Origin: CAYVUI01 sp964454745 | GTDB lineage: Bacteria > Planctomycetota > Phycisphaerae > Sedimentisphaerales > Anaerohalosphaeraceae | Direction of reading: 5' to 3' | DNA: 5,938 bases | Assembly: GCA_964454745.1 (NCBI GenBank) | Contig: CAYVUI010000171.1 | Span: 1-5,938, forward strand | Part shown: piece after piece, positions 1 through 5,406 of the stretch | Position numbering within the stretch: position 1 is the stretch's first letter | Layout: each line of letters begins with the position of its first letter | Position numbers and translations under genes: made by a program | Notes under the pieces: model-generated | What the model was told of the DNA's origin: nothing | The model's input: only the letters and a program-made list of their open reading frames with translations | Databases searched by the model: none

Positions 1-47
1 CGTTGTAATCCAGCCGCAAAGTGCGGGCCGTCCGGTTCACGCCATAG

Positions 48-55
48 ACCTGAGC
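48..55. repeat. Left target site duplication of the IS66-type MITE
   Basis: ACCTGAGC directly abuts the left GTAA terminus and is repeated exactly at 195-202 after the right terminus. Eight bases is the duplication length expected for IS66-type transposition. Confidence 0.88.
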
Positions 56-194
56 GTAAGCGTTCACGCAAAAACGCGATTTTTAGACTAAAAACGCGGT
101 CGTACTTCAAGATTTCAAGAAAATTACTGATTTTTTCGCCTAAAAACCCTCATTTTTGTGTTGAAAATGAAGGTTTTTTCGCGTGAACGCTTAC
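56..194. mobile_element. 139-bp MITE with IS66-type ends
   Basis: The ends are inverted repeats: GTAAGCGTTCACGC at 56-69 and its exact complement at 181-194, followed inward on both sides by an A/T run. Flanking it are perfect 8-bp direct repeats ACCTGAGC at 48-55 and 195-202. Termini beginning GTAA with an 8-bp target duplication are the known signature of the IS66 family, so a full IS66-type element probably mobilised it in trans. It holds no credible gene. Inside is a strong imperfect hairpin (142-156 against 162-176, AAAAACCCTCATTTT pairing with one mismatch) and repeated AAAACGCG words (72-79 and 91-98). It interrupts a minus-strand ORF. Confidence 0.88.
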
Positions 195-202
195 ACCTGA
201 GC
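195..202. repeat. Right target site duplication of the IS66-type MITE
   Basis: Exact second copy of ACCTGAGC. Deleting one copy together with the element rejoins the minus-strand codons for Ala-Gln-Val-Tyr-Gly in frame, which confirms the boundaries to the base. Confidence 0.88.
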
Positions 203-855
203 CAGTTTGACTGCCGCAGACCATAACGACTCCGGCAGTCGGCGATATCCCTTATGCTTCTTTCTGAACTTGTCAAAGCGCTCCCGGCCACGGACCAGCC
301 GGGCCGGTACATCCGATTGCGATCGGGCTCTCATGCGTCATCTCCATTATACCAAATTCCTGACGACGCATAAAATACCACCCGCGAAAATTTATGTCAT
401 GCAGGCTTGCCGAAAAGACAGATGCGCCGGGATAAACCGGCATGGAGTAGAGAATGAAAGAGTCTCACACTGAAGGTTTAGCCAACCACAGTGACCTCGA
501 GTCATGTGGCGGTGCTCGTGAGGGCGCAGCCGAAGCGTTGACAGGGGCACACATGGGCGGAGTATTGAGCCGCGAAAACAGGTGCGATCAGGGTGCCGAC
601 GACGTTGTCTTGTGTGGAAGGCAACATACTTGTAGGCGACATGGCGAGTCTACAAGTAACCCTGCGCGGTCGAAGACCTCTGGCACGTGTGGAAACTCCA
701 TGCGCGAGAACCGGGAGAGCCCACAGTCTCCTTCTGGAAATAGCCCAGATGGACGCGCCGGGAAGGCCAAAAGCCCCACGCTGGCGATGCACGGCTGTAG
801 GCAGTCGGACAACTCCATAATACCTGCGAAACCGCCGAACAAAGTGGCCGAGGTC

Positions 856-1398
856 ATGGCGGAGGCGGTGGAGGGAAGGGAGTTGACCAAGGAAAACACG
901 GTCCAGCAAAACACGCCCCGGACGCAGCGCCGGACAAAAGACGTGTCAAGTGCGCTGGAACGTGTGCGACAGGCTGCTCTCAGGAGCAGGAACGAGAAAT
1001 TCAGCGCGCTCTTTCACCACATCACAAACGGGAAGTTTATGATCGGTCGGGTCACGATGAAGAAGCGGTTTAATGCTAAACTTCACGAGGTCAAGGCAGA
1101 GCTGCAAAAGCGCATGCATCAGCCCATCGGGGAACAGGCCCAATGGCTGTGTTCCGTTGTCAGAGGATACTACCAATACCATGCTATTCCGGGAAACTGG
1201 AAAACGCTTGGGGCATTCCGAACCCAAGTCACCCGCATGTGGTATAAAACGCTGAAACGGAGAAGCCAGAAAAGCTGTCTTGACTGGGACCGAATGACAA
1301 AGATCGTAGATGCCGTGCTACCTCCAGCAAAAATTCTGCATCCCTGGCCTGAACAGCGGCTGACCGCCATTATCCGAGGTAGGAGCCCAGTGCGCTAA
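856..1398 (+). pseudogene. Truncated group II intron-encoded protein (maturase remnant without RT core)
   Basis: The ORF is 180 residues from ATG 856 (MAEAVEGRELTKEN). This start matches the usual position for this intron class as I recall it, although the GAGG at 850-853 is only two bases away. The first ~55 residues match the N-terminal segment that precedes the reverse transcriptase fingers (ALERVRQAA...FSALFHHI). The frame then jumps straight into the end of the protein: GKFMIGRVTMKKR, MHQPIGEQ, YHAIPGN, FRTQVTRMWYKTLKRRSQK, LPPAKILHP and the terminal GRSPVR. This is the group II maturase-specific (X/thumb) domain. All RT motifs including YADD are missing. The join lies near 1014-1030, where FHHI of the N-terminus resembles the FTHI-type sequence that normally precedes the maturase domain, so deletion between short similar sequences is likely. 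The frame is preserved, so a maturase-only peptide could still be made. The stop falls inside domain V, which is normal for this class. Confidence 0.82.
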
Positions 1399-1416
1399 AG
1401 TGCGCCCGCTGGGATC
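1383..1416 (+). ncRNA. Group II intron domain V
   Basis: This 34-nt segment begins GAGCCCAG and ends CTGGGATC. The two ends pair to form the lower stem, with the catalytic AGC triad at 1384-1386. A two-base CG bulge (1407-1408) is in the standard place. The upper stem is GCGC with a TAAAGT loop. The G-A opposition at the third pair occurs in some natural relatives as I recall, so the domain looks functional. It overlaps the stop codon of the encoded protein. Confidence 0.85.
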
Positions 1417-1419
1417 TGT

Positions 1420-1453
1420 GCGGGGGGCTGGGAGCAATCCCAGTCCCTACCGC
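1420..1453 (+). ncRNA. Group II intron domain VI with branch-point adenosine
   Basis: GCGG at 1420-1423 pairs with CCGC at 1450-1453, GGGG with TCCC, and CTGGGA (1428-1433) with TCCCAG (1438-1443), around a GCAA tetraloop. The bases T1448 and A1449 remain unpaired. A1449 lies seven bases from the intron end at 1456, the expected spacing for the lariat branch point. Confidence 0.82.
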
Positions 1454-1458
1454 GACCG

Positions 1459-1664
1459 TTTTATCTGCCGGTTTTTATCCGTAACGCGCAGAATTGCTAT
1501 TTTGAGTTCTCACGCGGCATTGAAAACCTAACGGTGAAACCGTCCATCTGGTTCAGCCGGAAAGTATCTCAATCCAGCGGCATGTGAAGGTCAAAAATGG
1601 GGTTAATCCCTACGATCCGCAATGGAATGTAGCCATTACAGTGCGGTCAAGTCCAGGCCTATAG
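1459..1664 (+). pseudogene. Degenerate coding remnant, possibly the C-terminal part of a group II intron RT
   Basis: No intact ORF exists here, but two frames carry protein-like sequence. One reads ...NCYFEFSRGIENL up to about 1529. The other opens after TGA at 1521-1523 and reads NGETVHLVQPESISIQ then RHVKVKNGVNPYDPQW, ending at TAG 1662-1664. Joined by one frameshift near 1530, the pieces resemble, from memory, the stretch R-H-x-K-(I/V)-x...NPYDPxW found in reverse transcriptases of group II introns upstream of an HNH segment. This rests on recalled similarity only. If right, the upstream intron sits next to, or inside, another decayed retroelement. Confidence 0.32.
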
Positions 1665-1779
1665 CAAGGACAAATTATGCACCAGCCTCAAATAAAAAAC
1701 AAGCCCAAACCCCGCCCGAGCCTTATGACAAAGAGAGAGCAAGCTTTGCCGGAGCAGAATTTGCAGAATTTTACAAGAC
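1665..1779. other. Intergenic stretch with no recognised gene
   Basis: No coding pattern, tRNA or convincing terminator is seen. The only structure is a perfect 9-bp tandem repeat at its right end (1754-1771), listed separately, just upstream of the promoter. Confidence 0.5.
1754..1771. repeat. Tandem 9-bp repeat GCAGAATTT x2
   Basis: Two exact adjacent copies of GCAGAATTT (1754-1762 and 1763-1771) end eight bases before the -35 hexamer. The word GCAGAATT also appears at 1489-1496. The position suits an activator site or upstream element, but chance cannot be excluded. Confidence 0.45.
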
Positions 1780-1808
1780 TTGACAGATGGGGTTTTATGC
1801 GGTATATT
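1780..1808 (+). promoter_or_regulatory. Sigma-70 promoter of the TPR/J/GrpE operon
   Basis: A consensus -35 TTGACA (1780-1785), a 17-base spacer and -10 TATATT (1803-1808, one mismatch from TATAAT) predict transcription starting near 1815. The first gene downstream on the plus strand starts at 2038. The leader is long only because a 170-bp element plus its duplication separates them; before insertion it would have been roughly 48 bases. No competing promoter of this quality is seen between 1809 and 2037. Confidence 0.75.
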
Positions 1809-1821
1809 TAACACCTCTTTC

Positions 1822-1826
1822 AGGAA
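1822..1826. repeat. Left target duplication AGGAA
   Basis: Five bases abutting the left terminus of the 170-bp element, repeated exactly at 1997-2001. Confidence 0.75.
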
Positions 1827-1996
1827 GTTAGCTTTCGCACTTTTAAAGCGTGAAAAATCGCCTGTAACGCCCTAAAAAAGGCGATTATGAATTAATGCCA
1901 CTTTCGAAAAACGTCTCGAAAGTGATAAAAAATCATAAAAGCGACACATAGGCTATTTTGCCTATCTTTACATTTTGAAAAAGTGCGAAAGTTAAC
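1827..1996. mobile_element. 170-bp MITE in the operon leader
   Basis: The terminal inverted repeats are GTTAGCTTTCGCACTTTT (1827-1844) and the complement of GTTAACTTTCGCACTTTT (1979-1996), matching at 17 of 18 bases. Direct repeats AGGAA flank both ends. It encodes nothing. Three internal hairpins are present: AATCGCCT/AGGCGATT (1856-1863, 1879-1886), ACTTTCG/CGAAAGT (1900-1906, 1917-1923) and ATAGGC/GCCTAT (1948-1953, 1960-1965). The termini and duplication length differ from the IS66-type element at 56-194, so another transposase family moved it; I cannot name the family. Confidence 0.85.
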
Positions 1997-2001
1997 AGGA
2001 A
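1997..2001. repeat. Right target duplication AGGAA
   Basis: Second exact copy directly after the right terminus. The pre-insertion leader would have run from 1826 straight into AAGATGTTG at 2002. Confidence 0.75.
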
Positions 2002-2037
2002 AAGATGTTGTGTTAATTAATAATAGGCGGTGTTCTG

Positions 2038-5000
2038 ATGTCGCAGGGAAAGCGAAGAAAAAAAGTATATGTTCATAAGAAACGCCTAAACAGGGAAAGC
2101 GTCAAAGGCGAGATTGAATACCTTCATCCTGTCAAAGGAGGTCAAAGTCATTCGGGCGGGGGGGCGATTTCGTCGGCTGAAAAGGATAAGGTCAGGAAGT
2201 ATATCGAGCGGGGCAGCAGCAAAACCGCCCTGAACAATGCCAAATCGCTGCATAAAAGGCATAACTGTGCCGAATCGGAAGAACTGCTTATTGAGGCTTA
2301 TTTTGCGAGGATAGACGGCCTGGTCGAGAAGAAAATGTTCGCCGAGGCCAGGGCCCTGACGATGCTTTTAGACAACAGGTATCCTTCGGCCCGGGCCCGG
2401 GGCGGTAAAATACAGGTTGTATTGGCGGTAAAAAACGGGGACATATCATCAATCGCGGGCAGGATCAACGATCCGGACACGCCTAAAGAAGAACTCGCCG
2501 ATATAGAGGAAATCATCAGGAAGGAACTTACCTACCTGAGCGCTCTTGCATCTTGTGAAGCGATTGCCGCTGATAACGGCCTTCGCAATGCTGCGGTTGC
2601 ACTTAACCGCGCTTTCAAAGTGGTAACGAGCGGTCATATTGAAGTGGATGAACTGGCTTTGACCGAGGTTTCCAGGAGGAGTCCTCTTTGTGACTGGAAG
2701 CATCTTATAAGGGCGATCGCGGCTTTTTATGGCCGTCAGGATGACAGGTGCAAAGATATCCTGAGCAGAATACGAAAAGATTCTGCGGTTTACGGCCTGG
2801 CGGAACCTTTATTACAGATGACAGGCACAGAGGCGAGAGAAGACATTGGGTACAAAGGGGCTGCGCTGGTAAAGATGGTTTCAGGCAGAGATTCACAGAT
2901 AAAAAAGAGTCTGGAGGAGCTTGACAGGGCATTCGAGTCCGGCAACCGTTCACGACAGTTAAGAGCTATAAAATCCTCAGCGAAGGCATGTTCGGATAGC
3001 AGCGGCAGTTTTATAAAGCGATTCAGACAGATGGTTTCTGTTAAGTCTTTTACAGCGTTAACTGATCCATGGAAGGTTGTAAAGGCGATGGGAGATCACT
3101 CAGTACACGACGCTGATTGGTGGCGTTTATACGCCCAAGCCAATGAAAACAGTCCGATTTATTGCTGTGCTGCGTGGAATCAGTTTTATAAACACGCCGT
3201 TTATGAAGGCCTGATGCAAGAAGACGGCATTGAGGCGGCGATTCTGTTTGAGCATATGGCAGATATGCTTTGCCGAATGGATGAATACGAGCTGGCAGAG
3301 GAAAGATATTCTTTTGAATATGAATTTAACGGTTTCGGGTTTTTGTATGCCGGACAGAAAGAAGATATCGCCTCTGTCATGGTCAGCGGCGTCGGTATCG
3401 AGGACTATCTCTATCTCTATCCAGATTTTCTTTACGAAAAATCGGTTTCGATTCGTCCTGATTCCGGGGTTTACCGTAAGTGGCTCAAGTATAATCTTGA
3501 CCTCGAAGAATCTGCTAAAGAGGCTGACAAGCTCGCCCGGAGATGGCACACAGATTTGCCGAACGAGATCGAGCCGGTTCTTTATCTGGCCGAATCCGCG
3601 GAAAAGAGGGGGGCATTTACCAAGGCTCTTAAGTTTCTGCAACAAGCGGAAGCACTGAACGGACTTGATCCAAAGGTCAAAAAGGCACGGATTCGGCTTG
3701 TGCTGAATAAGTATTTCCGTCATCTGCGAGAACGCAAGTCTCATCTGGCAGAAAAGGATATCAACGAACTTAGCAGTTGCGGCACTATTGACGAAAATGA
3801 TCTTTCCTTGATATTGGCCGCACTTAGATGGGCTAAGGCGGTTTGTGAAAAGCAGGACAAGCGGGCGGCTGAGCTGGAAAAAGAGATAGCGGATAAAATG
3901 GACACGGACGCCGGGGCAAAATTTATACTATTTAACATAGCTTATCTGTCGGGAGTCAGAGGTTATGATGAAAAAGTCGTCTCGAGAAATCTTAAGACCG
4001 GCGGACTTTCCGAAGCCGCGGGCAGAGGTTGCCGGCTCGCGCTAAAGACAGGCGTTGATTTCGAGATTCCTCCCGGCTGGGTAAAAAAACTGTTAAAAGA
4101 ATTAAACAGAAAGAATTTCATTCTCGATCCGGAACTGTTGATATGTCTTTGCGAAACTGCTTACAAAAGCTGCGATGACGAGATAGCCTATGCCGGTGCG
4201 GGAGCGGGCCTTCGGATGCGGACGAAGAACTCGGCAAGATTTTTGAAGATAAGAGCTCAGAGTATCCCCGACTACTGCAGACATCGCAGGACGGAATGTT
4301 TTGCCGCTGCTGCTGAGCTTGCCAGGTGCGAAAGGGATATGGAGCTGGTTTCTGAAATCATCGATGAAATGAGGAGAAGTACTTTCGGTTTCGGATTCGG
4401 CTTCGGTCCGGCTTATACGAGGGATATGAGTATGAGCAGGGAAGCCGTCGATGATATACTGGAGGCCGAGTCTAAGGATATGAAATATCCGAAGGACATT
4501 TACGATGACTATGATTACCCCGAAGACGGTTACGACGATGATTGTCAGTGTCCGGCATGCAGGCGCAGAAGAGAGCTTGAAGCTCGGGGCAAAGCCGGAA
4601 CTTCCGGCAAAAACAGAAAACGCAGAAAAAATTCATCCGATTTAACGGGTTTCCTTTTTGAGGATATGGCTGAAGAAGATATCGACGATGATTATGAGGA
4701 CGATTTGTTCGATGAAGACATAGACGATGATAGCGATTTTTTCGATGAGGATTTGAACGACGTCTTCGATTTTGATATTGACAATATGCCGGGCAATGAA
4801 GAAATGTCCGATCAGGAAAAAGATATCTTAAAGACACTGATTAAGCTGTCAAAACTCAACGGCGGCAAACCTCTAAAAGGGCCTGAAGATATTGAACGGA
4901 TAATAATTGAACATCCGGAGATGGAATTTGACATAATCAAGATAATGGCGATGATTGCCGGCAAAGACCCCTCGTTTGCGAATATAGCGGATTTTTTCGA

Positions 5001-5058
5001 CGCCGGTTCGGGTGAAAAGCCAAAGCGTTCAAGAAAGAAACGAAAAGGGAGAAGGTAA
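2038..5058 (+). CDS. Large helical-repeat (TPR-like) protein with acidic low-complexity tail, chaperone-cluster partner
   Basis: This 1006-residue protein has no signal peptide or membrane segment, so it is probably cytoplasmic. The start at 2038 has AGGCGG (2025-2030) seven bases ahead; the in-frame ATG at 2005 meets a stop after three codons. In order: a very basic N-terminus (residues 4-19); a helical-repeat region of about 700 residues (roughly 48-780) with TPR-like helix pairs, for example 64-116 and 511-545; an FGFGFGFG run (783-790); a CxCxxC cluster (C836, C838, C841) followed by RRRR; an extremely Asp/Glu-rich stretch (about 875-925); a short helical domain (about 923-985); and a Lys/Arg-rich end (994-1006). 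From memory, proteins with an N-terminal part like this (including the SRRSPL segment at 212-217) occur upstream of J/GrpE/Hsp70-like gene sets, but their function is not established to my knowledge. The next gene starts nine bases after the stop. A scaffold or client-binding role is inference. Confidence 0.85.
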   Translation: MSQGKRRKKVYVHKKRLNRESVKGEIEYLHPVKGGQSHSGGGAISSAEKDKVRKYIERGSSKTALNNAKSLHKRHNCAESEELLIEAYFARIDGLVEKKMFAEARALTMLLDNRYPSARARGGKIQVVLAVKNGDISSIAGRINDPDTPKEELADIEEIIRKELTYLSALASCEAIAADNGLRNAAVALNRAFKVVTSGHIEVDELALTEVSRRSPLCDWKHLIRAIAAFYGRQDDRCKDILSRIRKDSAVYGLAEPLLQMTGTEAREDIGYKGAALVKMVSGRDSQIKKSLEELDRAFESGNRSRQLRAIKSSAKACSDSSGSFIKRFRQMVSVKSFTALTDPWKVVKAMGDHSVHDADWWRLYAQANENSPIYCCAAWNQFYKHAVYEGLMQEDGIEAAILFEHMADMLCRMDEYELAEERYSFEYEFNGFGFLYAGQKEDIASVMVSGVGIEDYLYLYPDFLYEKSVSIRPDSGVYRKWLKYNLDLEESAKEADKLARRWHTDLPNEIEPVLYLAESAEKRGAFTKALKFLQQAEALNGLDPKVKKARIRLVLNKYFRHLRERKSHLAEKDINELSSCGTIDENDLSLILAALRWAKAVCEKQDKRAAELEKEIADKMDTDAGAKFILFNIAYLSGVRGYDEKVVSRNLKTGGLSEAAGRGCRLALKTGVDFEIPPGWVKKLLKELNRKNFILDPELLICLCETAYKSCDDEIAYAGAGAGLRMRTKNSARFLKIRAQSIPDYCRHRRTECFAAAAELARCERDMELVSEIIDEMRRSTFGFGFGFGPAYTRDMSMSREAVDDILEAESKDMKYPKDIYDDYDYPEDGYDDDCQCPACRRRRELEARGKAGTSGKNRKRRKNSSDLTGFLFEDMAEEDIDDDYEDDLFDEDIDDDSDFFDEDLNDVFDFDIDNMPGNEEMSDQEKDILKTLIKLSKLNGGKPLKGPEDIERIIIEHPEMEFDIIKIMAMIAGKDPSFANIADFFDAGSGEKPKRSRKKRKGRR

Positions 5059-5063
5059 GGAAA
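5057..5063 (+). promoter_or_regulatory. Ribosome binding site of the J-like gene
   Basis: AAGGAAA sits four bases before ATG 5068 and overlaps the TAA stop (5056-5058) of the upstream gene, so ribosomes finishing that gene could restart here. Confidence 0.65.
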
Positions 5064-5067
5064 GTTT

Positions 5068-5406
5068 ATGCACGGAGATAATCTGAATCCAAACGAAAAC
5101 GCATGGTCGATACTCGGAATCGAGTCCGGCGCAGATGATGAGCAGATAAGGACGGCTTATATCAGCAAGGTCAGAGAATTTCCTCCGGAAAGCTGTCCAG
5201 AGCAGTTCGAGAGTATCAGGGACGCTTACGATAGATTGAAGGCCCCCGATTTTCGGGCGAGGTTTTTTTTATTTGGCGACAGTCCTTCAAAATCATTTGT
5301 CGATCTTTTCGAGCAGTCGGAAAGTGGTAGGCAATTTACAGGGCCTTCTTTATGGCTGGAGGTGCTAAAGGACAGATCGGCGGAGGGAGTCGGCAGCGGA
5401 AAATGA
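5068..5406 (+). CDS. J-domain-like protein lacking the HPD motif
   Basis: This 112-residue protein is dominated by a J-like fold at residues 10-66. NAWSILGIESGADDEQIRTAYISKV corresponds to helices I and II of DnaJ, and FESIRDAYDRLKAP to helix III. The HPD tripeptide that normally triggers Hsp70 ATP hydrolysis is replaced by Phe-Pro-Pro (38-40, in REFPPE). From memory, small J-like proteins with HPP or similar before a PE-rich loop occur beside GrpE-like and Hsp70-like genes, so this is probably a family feature and not decay. The C-terminal 45 residues have no recognised domain, and the usual G/F and zinc domains are absent. It lies nine bases after the TPR-like gene and overlaps the GrpE-like gene by four. 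It probably recruits or tunes a dedicated Hsp70-type partner. A run of eight T (5263-5270) lies within the gene. Confidence 0.82.
   Translation: MHGDNLNPNENAWSILGIESGADDEQIRTAYISKVREFPPESCPEQFESIRDAYDRLKAPDFRARFFLFGDSPSKSFVDLFEQSESGRQFTGPSLWLEVLKDRSAEGVGSGK

Larger units (their letters stand above)
1..334 (-). pseudogene. Small HTH-like ORF (IS66-accessory-like), interrupted by a miniature element, partial
   Basis: With positions 56-194 and one copy of the 8-bp duplication removed, the minus strand reads without a stop from ATG at 334-332 to the window edge, giving about 62 residues. The product is basic at its N-terminus. It then carries the segment LPESLWSAAVKLAQV joined to YGVNRTARTLRLDYN, which looks like a helix-turn-helix. 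From memory this resembles short DNA-binding ORFs found with IS66-type transposons; no search was run. The start is supported by GGAG seven bases upstream on the minus strand (343-346), and TATAAT lies just beyond (346-351). In its present state the frame enters the inserted element and stops at its terminal TAA (193-191), leaving a 47-residue product. The 3' end lies outside the window. The family assignment is tentative; the interruption is clear. Confidence 0.5.
422..1456 (+). mobile_element. Group II intron, internally deleted (about 1.03 kb)
   Basis: The 3' boundary is firm. Domain V (1383-1416) and domain VI (1420-1453) are present, and the intron ends in AC at 1456, seven bases after the unpaired A at 1449. 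The 5' boundary is less certain. ATGCGCCGGG at 422-431, followed by the GGAGTAG-type and GTGAAAG-like words typical of bacterial intron 5' ends (444-460), aligns with the GUGCG consensus except that the first base would be A rather than G. Bases 432-855 would form domains I-III. A reading frame stays open through this RNA region from 454, but its predicted peptide is the usual by-product of intron RNA and not a protein. Relatives with a full reverse transcriptase are usually near 1.8-1.9 kb, so roughly 0.75 kb of the encoded-protein region appears lost. Confidence 0.8.

Noticed and set aside
207..473. Plus-strand 88-residue ORF
   Set aside because: It runs antisense to the disrupted HTH-like ORF and into the intron 5' end, with no ribosome binding site or recognisable motif.
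454..855. Open frame continuous with the intron protein, giving a 314-residue ORF
   Set aside because: This stretch corresponds to the structured RNA (domains I-III) of the group II intron, and its peptide has no protein-like character. The protein start at 856 is preferred.
1531..1543. Short perfect inverted repeat ACGGT-GAA-ACCGT
   Set aside because: Five base pairs with a three-base loop and no T run; too short to call a regulatory or terminator structure.
1827..1845. TTAGC...GCACT sequence recalling a CIRCE heat-shock operator
   Set aside because: The order and spacing do not match TTAGCACTC-N9-GAGTGCTAA; it is the terminal repeat of the miniature element.
1967..1996. Possible outward promoter at the right end of the 170-bp element (TTTACA)
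   Set aside because: No acceptable -10 hexamer lies at 16-18 bases; AGTTAA/GTTAAC is a poor match compared with the promoter at 1780-1808.
3127..3744. Minus-strand 205-residue ORF inside the TPR-like gene
   Set aside because: It lies wholly antisense to a well-supported gene, and its composition is that of a reverse-strand shadow.
5243..5270. Hairpin followed by T8, resembling a rho-independent terminator
   Set aside because: The stem is only four solid base pairs, is separated from the T run by five bases, and lies inside a gene whose downstream partner is translationally coupled.
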